DNA of 30,996 nt from a virus, in IMG/VR virus record IMGVR_UViG_3300006919_000254, positions 1 through 30,996 of that record. One strand, written 5' to 3'. The notes beneath the pieces were generated by a model that was given only the letters and a program-made list of their open reading frames with translations, did not search any database and was not told the origin of the DNA. Shown here in pieces: positions 1 through 6,956 of the stretch. Position 1 is the stretch's first letter. Each line of letters begins with the position of its first letter. The translations under genes and the position numbers were made by a program.

Positions 1-22
1 GGCAAGCCTCCTAGCTCTGGGT

Positions 23-46
23 CAGCACCTCGATCCTTGAGGTCTG
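23..46. other. Short hairpin in the left-edge non-coding stretch
   Basis: CAG (23-25) and ACCTC (27-31) pair with GAGGT (39-43) and CTG (44-46), giving an 8-bp stem with one bulged C and a 7-base loop. No T-tract follows, so it is not a typical intrinsic terminator. The rest of 1-110 shows no gene I can support. An open frame runs from the edge to a TAA at 100-102 but has no recognisable content. The hairpin may belong to a gene upstream of the window. Confidence 0.3.
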
Positions 47-110
47 GCGGACTTAACGCAGTCCCGCACGGTAGGGCTGTATCGGCCCAACGGTTATTAT
101 AAAAACACAG

Positions 111-138
111 TTGAAATGGCAAAACAACACCTTAGAAT
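111..138 (+). promoter_or_regulatory. Sigma70-like promoter for the packaging module
   Basis: TTGAAA at 111-116 (5 of 6 matches to the -35 consensus) is followed after a 16-base spacer by TAGAAT at 133-138 (5 of 6 matches to the -10 consensus). An A/T-rich block (TTATTATAAAAA, about 94-105) lies just upstream and could act as an UP-like element. The predicted transcript would begin near 145, shortly before the first gene at 169. Nothing else this good is seen before 26230, so it may drive the whole leftward-to-rightward packaging and head operon. The call is from consensus matching only. Confidence 0.5.
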
Positions 139-168
139 GAAAACAGCTAAATTAAATAGTAAAACCCA

Positions 169-462
169 GTGATCATGCGGGATTTAGACGGTATGGAATT
201 GCAGGACAGACTGCTCAGAATCGAGGCAAAACTCGACAAGCTGACCGATCAGCTATCAGAACTGGGCAGGATCGATGAGCGCACCGATGCCGCTCATGCC
301 CGACTGAATCGCCATGAGCAGAGACTCGATTGGGTGGAGCGCGAGCACCGCGAACTGGTCGAGCAATTTCAAAAGCAATCCGGCTCAGCCCTCATTTGGG
401 AGCGGCTCGGCTGGATCATCTTCGCGGCGCTTCTCGCCATCGCAGGCCAGTGGCTCAAGTGA
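169..462 (+). CDS. XhlA-like coiled-coil protein with C-terminal membrane anchor
   Basis: A protein of 97 residues (GTG at 169), or 95 (ATG at 175) or 89 (ATG at 193); no start has a convincing ribosome site. Residues 9-70 are charged heptads typical of a coiled coil (RIEAKLDKL, RLNRHEQRLDWVERE), and residues 77-95 (WERLGWIIFAALLAIAGQW) form one membrane helix. This arrangement is that of the XhlA family (hemolysin XhlA/holin-associated), membrane proteins that act with holins in lysis or at the cell surface. It is the first gene after the candidate promoter and sits before the terminase small subunit, a position where phages often keep lysis genes. It could instead be an Rz-like spanin or another membrane-tethered coiled coil. 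The family call is by architecture, not by alignment. Confidence 0.6.
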   Translation: MIMRDLDGMELQDRLLRIEAKLDKLTDQLSELGRIDERTDAAHARLNRHEQRLDWVEREHRELVEQFQKQSGSALIWERLGWIIFAALLAIAGQWLK

Positions 463-539
463 AAATTTTTGCGGCGCGGAAAAAAGATCGATAACCGCGA
501 CTCCGGATCCTCTTCAACCAGTAAGGAAACACCATAGGA

Positions 540-983
540 ATGGATACCAATACAGGGGAAGGAAACCCAAAGAATCTGAACTGGCGTCAGTCCAAGTTTG
601 TGGCTGAGTTTGTTGAGCATGGCAACGCTACCAAAGCGGCCCAAGCGGCAGGCTATTCACACCCGAAACAGCAAGGCTCACGGTTGTTGACCCACGTTGA
701 CGTTCAAGCGGCTATTGAGGCTCATAAGCGGCAATTGATGGTGAGAGCGGTGGATAAACACGATTGGCTGATGGCCCGTCTTGAGGTCGAAGCGCTCGAC
801 GCCGAGAACAGTGATGCCGCCCGCGTTCGATCCCTTGAGCTAATAGGCAAGGTGATCGGTGCATTTGCCCCAGAAAAACAGCAGATCGAGACGGTTTCGA
901 GCGGATTCTTTGCGGATTTAGAGCCGGAAGAGGATTTGCCGGAGAATGTTTTGCCATTTAAATCAGATAGTTGCGGCGATTGA
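540..983 (+). CDS. terS: Terminase small subunit
   Basis: A 147-residue protein with the classic Terminase_2-type N-terminal DNA-binding region. Residues 16-50 carry the pattern Q-x-x-FVxEF, then GNATKAAQAAGYS, then GSRLL and VQAAI, typical of small terminase subunits. The family recognises the packaging start site on phage DNA, forms a ring, and hands DNA to the large subunit. The central part is helical; the tail is acidic (DLEPEEDLPE) and probably contacts TerL. The ATG at 540 is preceded by GTAAGGAAA around 521-529 and AGGA just before the start. The large subunit lies 2.4 kb downstream, separated by five small genes and an HNH nuclease, so the packaging pair is not adjacent. Confidence 0.88.
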   Translation: MDTNTGEGNPKNLNWRQSKFVAEFVEHGNATKAAQAAGYSHPKQQGSRLLTHVDVQAAIEAHKRQLMVRAVDKHDWLMARLEVEALDAENSDAARVRSLELIGKVIGAFAPEKQQIETVSSGFFADLEPEEDLPENVLPFKSDSCGD

Positions 984-1026
984 CCACTTTATCTGGGATG
1001 CAGTGGTCGCCCTGAGAGAGGCCCAC

Positions 1027-1159
1027 GGGTAGGGGGGGGATAGCAGATGGAAGGTTTGGCGGCGGTCGCGTACCACGGTTCCATGGGGGACTAGCCAGTC
1101 TCTACAACGAGATTTTGACACCCCCCATGGGGTAGGGGGGAGCAACTTTAGAGGGGGGG
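1027..1159. repeat. G-run-rich intergenic element with palindromes and direct repeats
   Basis: The 221-base gap after terS contains G-runs of 3 (1027-1029), 8 (1032-1039), 5 (1085-1089), 4 (1129-1132), 6 (1135-1140) and 7 (1153-1159). GGGTAGGGGGG occurs twice, at 1027-1037 and 1130-1140. CCATGGGGG (1081-1089) is the exact reverse complement of CCCCCATGG (1122-1130), and CCCCATGGGG (1123-1132) is itself a palindrome. No open frame spans it. The run spacing from 1129 to 1159 fits a four-tract G-quadruplex pattern on the + strand. Function is unknown; a packaging or terminase-recognition site, a transcription pause site or a recombination joint are all possible. Confidence 0.55.
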
Positions 1160-1204
1160 CGGTCTTTCTGAGAGTACCCACCCGAAAAACATAGGGACAT
1201 GCAA

Positions 1205-1459
1205 ATGACAAAACCACGGAAAGGCAAAGCCAAGGTCCATAAGACCGCATCTGGCAAGAAAGTCTCCTACGGGCAGGCTGGAAAAGCCAAAGATGGTGGC
1301 CCACGGGTACGCGCTGGCACTAAGAAGGGTGACAGTTATTGCGCTCGGAGCCTCGGGATCAAGAAGCGGCTGTCCAAGAAGAAGCAAAACGACCCGAATA
1401 CGCCTAATAACCTGTCGCGGAAGCGGTGGAAGTGCAAGGGGGCTAAGTCAACCAAGTGA
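1205..1459 (+). CDS. Small basic conserved phage protein
   Basis: An 84-residue, strongly basic protein, rich in Lys and Arg throughout, with two Cys (in GDSYCARS and KWKCKG) and a DPNTPNNLSRKRWKC segment near the C-terminus. I recall similar small basic proteins (KTASGKKVS, DPNSPNNLSRKKWKC style) near the packaging genes of marine phages, with no established function. An in-frame ATG also exists at 1199, but the AGGGA at 1193-1197 suits the ATG at 1205 better, so I chose the shorter form. The charge suggests nucleic-acid binding. The stop overlaps the GTG of the next small gene. Confidence 0.7.
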   Translation: MTKPRKGKAKVHKTASGKKVSYGQAGKAKDGGPRVRAGTKKGDSYCARSLGIKKRLSKKKQNDPNTPNNLSRKRWKCKGAKSTK

Positions 1460-1569
1460 AAATATTTGAAGATCTTATTGTTTTGGCGCTTATTGCCTCG
1501 CTGATGATCCCAGCCGCCTTGATCACGTTCATGATTCTGGGTGCTTGGGCGGCGGAAAACGCATTTTAA
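1456..1569 (+). CDS. 37-residue single-pass membrane peptide
   Basis: A GTG at 1456 overlaps the TGA (1457-1459) of the preceding gene and opens a frame of 37 codons ending in TAA at 1567-1569. After a short polar head (MKIFED) the product is almost wholly hydrophobic (LIVLALIASLMIPAALITF and on to WAAENAF), a single membrane helix of about 25 residues. The stop/start overlap suggests translational coupling, which supports it as a real gene despite its length. Function unknown; small holins, antiholins and membrane-targeting peptides look like this. Chance hydrophobic frames of this length do occur, so confidence is moderate. Confidence 0.5.
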   Translation: MKIFEDLIVLALIASLMIPAALITFMILGAWAAENAF

Positions 1570-1623
1570 ATGCTATATCGGTATACAAAACCTAAATCAA
1601 TGTTTAGATTGGATTCATATTGC

Positions 1624-1714
1624 CCCCTGTGGGGCCGCAGGAGCGACGATCCAGCCCCTCCCCTTGGGCTTACCTCTCCCCGTGCATCGTTCAACCTGCG
1701 GCCTCTCAGGGGCT
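1624..1714 (+). promoter_or_regulatory. Structured RNA leader before the lipoprotein gene
   Basis: GGCCGCAGG (1633-1641) is the exact reverse complement of CCTGCGGCC (1695-1703). Inside it, ACGAT (1646-1650) pairs with ATCGT (1686-1690), extended by a G-U pair, across a small internal loop, and AGCCC (1653-1657) pairs with GGGCT (1666-1670). Outside, CCCC (1624-1627) can pair with GGGG (1631-1634). A competing partner exists: GGGGCT (1709-1714) is the reverse complement of AGCCCC (1653-1658). The element lies in the 168-base untranslated gap just upstream of the ATG at 1738. No T-tract follows, so it is not a simple terminator. A cis-regulatory RNA is my inference. Confidence 0.5.
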
Positions 1715-1737
1715 TCTACAGCAAATAGGGGAAAACC

Positions 1738-2550
1738 ATGAAAAAACTAGGGTTATTTCTTGCGGTATTAGCGGCAACTGGGTGCGCCTCCACGAACTCA
1801 GAGTATTACGAGGCGGTACAGAAGACGGCTCAAGCAAATGCCATGGCGAACAAAGCCAAGTTTGATGCCTTGTCAGCGATTGCGTCATCTGGAGATGGGC
1901 AGGCGGCGAGCGCGGCGGTAATGGCTTTGGCCCTAACCCAGACCCAGAACGTCGCTCCAGTCCCCCAGCAATCTCAGGCATTGCAGTGGGCGTCCATTCT
2001 GGCCACTCCGGTTACCAGCTTGGGCATGATGTGGATGCAGGCTGACTCCGCGAAAACCATGGCTCGGTATAACGCCGACGTGGATCTGGCTCGAATCTCT
2101 GCGGATGCCACGACTCAGCAGGCGCTCTACGGTTCATTCGTTGACACTGCCTCGGCGGGTTACGACGCAATGGGCAACATTGACTACACCCCGTTCGTTG
2201 ACGGCATGGTCACCTTGGGTACTGCGGGTATCGATGGGGCGGTAGATCTCGGCACGGCTGGGTTCGACGCAAACACGGCGATTGCCACGACTGGCATGGA
2301 TAACCTGACCAGCCTCGGCACTACCGGCATGAACAACCTGACTACCCTCGGCACTGCCAGCATTACGGGTATGCAGGCCATGGGTCTGGGCGGCTTCGAT
2401 GCGCTGATTACCTTGGATGCCGACAACAACGATTTGTACAGCAACGTCTGGACTCAGTACCAGTCCTCACTGCAAAGCATCTTAGACACGATGGTCACCT
2501 GCTCGGCTACTACTGCCGCAGATGGATCTCAGAGCATTACCTGCAACTAA
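1738..2550 (+). CDS. Lipoprotein with 11-residue repeats
   Basis: A 270-residue protein with a lipoprotein signal: positive MKK, hydrophobic run, then ATG-Cys at residue 16. The -3 residue is Ala rather than the preferred Leu, so the lipobox is slightly atypical. The residue after Cys is Ala, so the +2 rule of Gram-negatives predicts outer-membrane sorting. Residues about 35-125 are Ala-rich and probably helical. Residues about 150-225 hold degenerate units of 11-12 residues, such as TAGIDGAVDLG, TGMDNLTSLGT and TGMNNLTTLGTA. Ribosome site AGGGGAAAA precedes the ATG. I do not recognise a family. Phage lipoproteins are known as superinfection-exclusion factors, Rz1-type spanins (much shorter) or virion parts. 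Position between packaging genes fits any of these. Confidence 0.75.
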   Translation: MKKLGLFLAVLAATGCASTNSEYYEAVQKTAQANAMANKAKFDALSAIASSGDGQAASAAVMALALTQTQNVAPVPQQSQALQWASILATPVTSLGMMWMQADSAKTMARYNADVDLARISADATTQQALYGSFVDTASAGYDAMGNIDYTPFVDGMVTLGTAGIDGAVDLGTAGFDANTAIATTGMDNLTSLGTTGMNNLTTLGTASITGMQAMGLGGFDALITLDADNNDLYSNVWTQYQSSLQSILDTMVTCSATTAADGSQSITCN

Positions 2551-2559
2551 GGGCTGTAC

Positions 2560-2973
2560 ATGATTACGTTGAAGCGCTTTGCGTACCACCCCGAGGGTAC
2601 GTTGGGGATCATGCAGGTTCCGAATCACAAGCTGAGCTTGTTCTATACGGTGGAGCGCCCTTGGCTGGATAACGCTCCATTCCTGTCCTGCATCCCCGAA
2701 GGAGAGTATTCCATGGTCTGGAAGCGCTCACCCAAGTTTGACTGGTGTTACGAGATCGAAAACGTAAAGGGCCGGTCACACATCCTATTCCATGTAGCTA
2801 ATTTCCCCGAAGAAGTTGAAGGGTGCATCGGGGTCGGCACGTCGCTAATGGGAGATCGCATCGCCGTAGCAGAGTCCCGCAAAGGGATCGAGGCGTTCCA
2901 TGAGGCCACTGGGGGAAATCAATGGCGGTTAAAAATCGTCAATGCGCCACTTGCGGCATTGAAAAGCCTCTAG
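2560..2973 (+). CDS. DUF5675 family protein, possible peptidoglycan-acting enzyme
   Basis: A 137-residue protein matching the DUF5675 layout: a TVE (30-32) in place of the usual TLE, CIPEGEY (44-50), NVKGRSHILFH (68-78), Asn81 and GCIGVG (88-93), which resemble the family's IPxGxY, NVPGRxxILIH, GN and GCIxxG signature. The conserved His78 and Cys89 recall the His/Cys pair of L,D-transpeptidases, but a catalytic role is only a suggestion; the family has no agreed function. In other phages such proteins occur near lysis genes. It follows the lipoprotein by 9 bases. The last 52 bases overlap the HNH gene in another frame. No other endolysin candidate is seen in the window, which makes this one worth testing for lysis. 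Confidence 0.75.
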   Translation: MITLKRFAYHPEGTLGIMQVPNHKLSLFYTVERPWLDNAPFLSCIPEGEYSMVWKRSPKFDWCYEIENVKGRSHILFHVANFPEEVEGCIGVGTSLMGDRIAVAESRKGIEAFHEATGGNQWRLKIVNAPLAALKSL

Positions 2974-3389
2974 ATGAGTTTCCTCTTCATGGGAGGGGAG
3001 ACTACCGAAAGAGGGTTTGCAATCCCTGCCACAGATTAAAGCAGGAGACATACAGGTCCGCGAGTCCCGAGGCCTATCTATTTAGTCGGCTTAACAACAA
3101 GGCCCGCAAGGTAGAGGTCAGCATCACCAAGGAAGATCTGCGGGCGATGTGGGATTTGCAACAGGGAAAGTGCGCCGTCACGGGGATGCACATGACCTAC
3201 TACCCCCGCCGGATGAGGGATAACACGGGGCTAAACGCATCGATAGACAGGATCGACCAGAGCAAAGGCTATGAGAAGGGCAACGTCAGGCTGGTCTGCT
3301 ACAGGGTAAATCTCATGCGTCATGCGGGAGAGGACGCTGATCTGCTGTGGTGGTGCAAGCAAATCATTGAGGGGATAGAGGGTGAATGA
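2922..3389 (+). CDS. HNH endonuclease with N-terminal zinc finger
   Basis: A 155-residue protein. Residues 8-36 form a zinc-binding pair, CATC (8-11) and CNPC (33-36). Residues 83-131 form an HNH-type core: KCAVTG (83-88), SIDRID (107-112), KGYEKGNVRLV (115-125) and Asn130. The first half of the usual second zinc pair is present (Cys84), but Thr replaces the partner Cys. HNH proteins next to terminase genes (such as HK97 gp74) are needed for DNA packaging in several phages; others are free-standing homing nucleases. Position directly before terL, with a 8-base overlap of its start, suggests a packaging role. The ATG at 2922 has GGGGGAAA before it. The 52-base overlap with the upstream gene is unusual and could mark an invader. 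Confidence 0.82.
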   Translation: MAVKNRQCATCGIEKPLDEFPLHGRGDYRKRVCNPCHRLKQETYRSASPEAYLFSRLNNKARKVEVSITKEDLRAMWDLQQGKCAVTGMHMTYYPRRMRDNTGLNASIDRIDQSKGYEKGNVRLVCYRVNLMRHAGEDADLLWWCKQIIEGIEGE

Positions 3390-4971
3390 CGAGCAGTTGA
3401 TGGAGGCCGCGAAAGTCTTCAAGAAAGATTTTCCGGTCTACGCCAAGAACGTCTTGAAGGTCGTGAACAAGGAGGGCGAGCAAGTTCCTTTCCGCCTCAA
3501 CGACGGCCAGAAGATGGTTCATCAGCAACTGGAACAGCAACTCAAGGAGCAGGGGAAGATACGCGCCCTGATCCTGAAGGCCCGACAGGTGGGGATTTCA
3601 ACGTATGTGGAAGGTCGATTCTTCTGGAAGATTACGCAGACACGCAACGCCAATGCGTTCGTTCTTTCGCACCTTGCGGAGTCTACTAACGCGATCTTCA
3701 ACATGGTTCGCTCGTTCTACGATGGGGTTCCTCACGAAGCTTTCAAGCCAAAGCTCAGTAGTCAGAGTGCCGCCACCCTTGTATTCGACGAAATCAACTC
3801 GCGATACCGAGTGGGTACGGCACGATCAACTCAGACAGGGCGAGGACAGACTAACCGCTTTGTCCATGGATCGGAGGTTGCCTTCTACCCGCAGGGGGCA
3901 GATATCGTAGCCGGTTTGCTACAGACGGTCGGTGGCAACGGCAGTGAGGTGATTCTCGAATCCACCGCCAACGGTGCGGGTGGCTGGTTCTACGACCAAG
4001 TCATGAAGTCCCTGCGCGGGGAAACCGACTGGATTACTTGCTTTGTCCCATGGTTTGCCATGCAGGAATACCGCGCCCCAGTGCGTCCGTACTTCGAGCG
4101 CACCAAGGATGAGGAGCAACTGGCGGCTAAATACGGGCTGGATGATGAGCAACTCCAGTTCCGCCGCAACAAAATGGACGAACTGGGCGGGCATGACCTG
4201 TTCAGGCAGGAGTATCCGACTACCCCGATTGAAGCGTTCCTCACATCAGGCCGCTGTTTTGTTGAAGATGACGTCCTCGCTGACGCGGAAAAAGAGTGTT
4301 ATTCGCCCGATTTCATTGGTGAGTTCCGCAGTGACGGCATGTCGGAGCGTAGTTCTGGGCCATATCGGGAGTGGTATCCGCCCAATCCGGACGACTCCTA
4401 CGTTGTAGGCGTGGACGTCGCAGAGGGCTTGGCCTACGGAGACTACTCGGTCGCGCAAGTGCTCGACTCACGCGGCAGGCAGGTGGCTTGTTATCACGGG
4501 CATATCGATCCATGGGAGTGGGGCAACACCGTCGCCATGATTGCGAAAAGGTACAACACGGCCTATGTCATCGTCGAAAGAAACAACCACGGGCTGACGA
4601 CGCTTCGCCGCCTACAAGAATTGAACTACCCGTCGCTGTTTGTTGAAAGCTCAGTTGACGGTGCTTATGGAGACCGCATGACGAAGCGCGGTGGTTTCCT
4701 GACAACGAGTAAGACCAAGCCGCTAATCGTCGACAACCTCGCCGCACTACTTCGGCAACGTGATTCAGGCATTGCTGACCTTGAGTTAATCAAAGAACTT
4801 CGCACCTATGTCATTGATGAAAAAGGGGCTACCAATGCTCAAAACGGCTGTTATGATGATAGAGTGATGGCGTTTGCCATTGCCCTCCATGGATTGGCTT
4901 CAATGCCGCGACCCAAGAGTTTTCCGGTCGCAAGGCGCTTCAAAACTGTTGATACCGTGGCGGGCTGGTAA
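3382..4971 (+). CDS. terL: Terminase large subunit (packaging ATPase and nuclease)
   Basis: A 529-residue protein, normal TerL length. The N-terminal ATPase has a Walker A-like KARQVGIST (66-74), a Walker B-like FVHGSEVAF with Glu165, and a coupling motif ESTANG (193-198). The C-terminal RNase H-type nuclease has its acidic residues at Asp345 (VGVDVAEG), Glu399 (VIVERNNHG) and Asp492/Asp493 (CYDDRVMAFA). The enzyme cuts concatemeric phage DNA and pumps it through the portal into the procapsid. The start is a GTG at 3382, with GAGGGG at 3369-3374; it overlaps the HNH stop. The stop overlaps the portal ATG (TAATG). Walker B shows Ser-Glu where Asp-Glu is common, a variant I recall from other phage terminases. 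Confidence 0.95.
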   Translation: MNDEQLMEAAKVFKKDFPVYAKNVLKVVNKEGEQVPFRLNDGQKMVHQQLEQQLKEQGKIRALILKARQVGISTYVEGRFFWKITQTRNANAFVLSHLAESTNAIFNMVRSFYDGVPHEAFKPKLSSQSAATLVFDEINSRYRVGTARSTQTGRGQTNRFVHGSEVAFYPQGADIVAGLLQTVGGNGSEVILESTANGAGGWFYDQVMKSLRGETDWITCFVPWFAMQEYRAPVRPYFERTKDEEQLAAKYGLDDEQLQFRRNKMDELGGHDLFRQEYPTTPIEAFLTSGRCFVEDDVLADAEKECYSPDFIGEFRSDGMSERSSGPYREWYPPNPDDSYVVGVDVAEGLAYGDYSVAQVLDSRGRQVACYHGHIDPWEWGNTVAMIAKRYNTAYVIVERNNHGLTTLRRLQELNYPSLFVESSVDGAYGDRMTKRGGFLTTSKTKPLIVDNLAALLRQRDSGIADLELIKELRTYVIDEKGATNAQNGCYDDRVMAFAIALHGLASMPRPKSFPVARRFKTVDTVAGW

Positions 4972-6956
4972 TGGACGAACTCTCACAAGAGGACGTCGGG
5001 TTTGATGTTGAGAACCCTGACGGCACTCAAGATATCGAACTTCAATCTCTCGGGGCCAGACTAAGAGGTCTTTTCACCGAGTACAAGGATGCTCGTAGAG
5101 AAACTGAAGATGAGTGGATCAAGGATCTGCGTCAGTTCTCTGGGCAATACGACCCTGACACTCTTGCCCGCTTGAGCGAAGCATCTGGCTCGCGGAGCAA
5201 GGTCTTTGTTGGTCTCACCCGAACCAAAGTTATGGCCGCATACAGCAGGCTTGTTGACCTGTTGTTCCAGAGCGGAGACGCATTCTTTGGTGTAAGCCCC
5301 ACCCCTCGGCCCAGCATCAACCCGCTGAAGCGGCAAGAGATGCAGAAGCTGTTGATTCAAAGCATTGTGGAAATGGGGCAGGGCCAGCCTGAAGAGGTGA
5401 TCCGTCAGGTTCTGGCTGAGAACGAAGAGAGAATTGAGCAAGGCCTCAAAGAGCAGGAAGAGCGCCTTGCAATGATGGCTTCTGAGGAAATGCAGAAGGA
5501 CATCGAAGACCAGCTTATTGAAGAGAATACCGAGCAGAAGATGAAGGAGGCCATCCTTGAGGCCTGCATCTTTGGCTCCGGCGCAATCAAGTCTGGAACG
5601 GTAAAGATCGACCGCACTCAAGCTTATCAGCGGATGGAAGATGAGATGGGTCGCTCCAGCTATGCGATGGTCATGGAGGAGAAGGCGGTTCCTGAGATTG
5701 AGTCAGTATCGATCTTTGACCTGTACCCAGACCCGTTCTGCACCAGTCTGGAAGATTGCTCCGGAATGTTCCGGCGTCACATCCTGACTCGCCGCCAGTT
5801 CCGAGAGTTGGCTGATACGCCCAGCTTTGATTCAGAAATAATTCTTGCCACTCTGCGTGACAGGCGAAATGGAAATCATGAAGAGGAAGATCACGAACGG
5901 ACTCGCCGCGAAATTGCTGGCATTGTGGATCATGGCGATTCCCATCGGTTCGAGTTACTGGAGTTCTGGGGGTCTATTGACGGATATGATCTTCAAGACG
6001 TGGGAGTCGAGTTACCGGAGGGTTCAGACCCCAGTCAGGATTTCGACGCGAACGTATGGATTGTCTCGGGTAAGGTTATCAAGGCCTCTCTGAATCCAGT
6101 TAAAGGCTACCGTATCCCCTACAACATATTCCCCTATGAGCGCACACCTCACCAGTTCTGGGGTGTGGGAGTACCGCGCATGATGCGTGATTCTCAGCAA
6201 ACGATGAATGCGGCAACGCGCATCTGGCTGGACAACATGGCGCTTAGTTCAGGTCCGATGGTTGAGGTTAATACCGACCTTCTCGCGGCGGGTGAGGATC
6301 CTACCGATCTTCATCCGTGGCGAGTTTTTTTACGGTCTGGCGGGGATGGATCAATGCCAGCGGTCAGGTATTACCAGCCTGTCGCTAATGCCAACGGACT
6401 TAACCAAATCATCGAGATCTTCCGACGCTTCGCGGACGAGACGACATCGCTTCCGTCGTATACCCACGGCGAGCAAACGAAGAGCCTGAACAAGACGGCG
6501 ACAGGTATTTCAATGTTGATGGGAGCCGCGAATGTGGCCCTGAAGAGCACCATCAAAAACATTGACGATTTCCTTATTCGCCCTATGATTGAATCATTGT
6601 TCCACTTCAATATGGAGTTCGGGACAAATGAGCGAGCCAAAGGCGATCTCAAGATCGTCGCTCGCGGTAGCACCGCACTTGTGCAGAAAGAAGTGCAGAG
6701 CCAGAGACTCCTTCAATTCCTCTCTCTGGTTTCAAATCCAATGGACTCTCAGTTAATTGATCGAGGCAAGCTCCTGCGTGACATCGCGCAGAGCATGGAC
6801 ATCGATGCTACTGACGTTATCAAGTCTGAGGAACAGCTAATTGCCGAACAACAAGCGTTACTACAGCAAGAGCAAATGCTCGCCGCGTCAGGCGCGGGCG
6901 ATCAAGGTGCTATCTCTAACGGAGGAATGGCCCCTCCTGATGGAGTTGCTGGCTGA
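4971..6956 (+). CDS. Portal protein
   Basis: A 661-residue protein right after terL. Its length, its N-terminal region (EYKDARRETEDEWIKDLRQFSG), its long Glu/Gln-rich helical insertion at about 125-195, and the NIFPYERTPHQFWGVGVPRMMRDSQ segment fit the P22-like portals of podoviruses. Twelve copies form the ring at one capsid vertex through which DNA is packaged and later released; it also nucleates head assembly. The C-terminal region (about 615-661) is Gln-rich (EQQALLQQEQM) and then loses structure. The ATG at 4971 overlaps the terL stop, implying coupled translation. The last 17 bases overlap the next small gene. The portal role is well supported by position; the P22-like subtype is by pattern recognition. 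Confidence 0.9.
   Translation: MDELSQEDVGFDVENPDGTQDIELQSLGARLRGLFTEYKDARRETEDEWIKDLRQFSGQYDPDTLARLSEASGSRSKVFVGLTRTKVMAAYSRLVDLLFQSGDAFFGVSPTPRPSINPLKRQEMQKLLIQSIVEMGQGQPEEVIRQVLAENEERIEQGLKEQEERLAMMASEEMQKDIEDQLIEENTEQKMKEAILEACIFGSGAIKSGTVKIDRTQAYQRMEDEMGRSSYAMVMEEKAVPEIESVSIFDLYPDPFCTSLEDCSGMFRRHILTRRQFRELADTPSFDSEIILATLRDRRNGNHEEEDHERTRREIAGIVDHGDSHRFELLEFWGSIDGYDLQDVGVELPEGSDPSQDFDANVWIVSGKVIKASLNPVKGYRIPYNIFPYERTPHQFWGVGVPRMMRDSQQTMNAATRIWLDNMALSSGPMVEVNTDLLAAGEDPTDLHPWRVFLRSGGDGSMPAVRYYQPVANANGLNQIIEIFRRFADETTSLPSYTHGEQTKSLNKTATGISMLMGAANVALKSTIKNIDDFLIRPMIESLFHFNMEFGTNERAKGDLKIVARGSTALVQKEVQSQRLLQFLSLVSNPMDSQLIDRGKLLRDIAQSMDIDATDVIKSEEQLIAEQQALLQQEQMLAASGAGDQGAISNGGMAPPDGVAG

Noticed and set aside
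1-102. Open frame entering from the left edge and ending at TAA 100-102
   Set aside because: The 33 residues show no recognisable pattern and the stretch has hairpins; it could be a gene end, but there is no support.
1-110. tRNA gene suggested by the small hairpins at the left edge
   Set aside because: No cloverleaf, T-loop or acceptor stem can be assembled.
1081-1130. Inverted repeat CCATGGGGG/CCCCCATGG as a terminator after terS
   Set aside because: The loop is 32 bases and no T-tract follows; kept only as part of the G-run element.
5061-5621. Minus-strand open frame of 186 codons inside the portal gene
   Set aside because: It mirrors the helical Glu/Gln-rich portal segment, has no ribosome site and conflicts with a well supported gene on the other strand.
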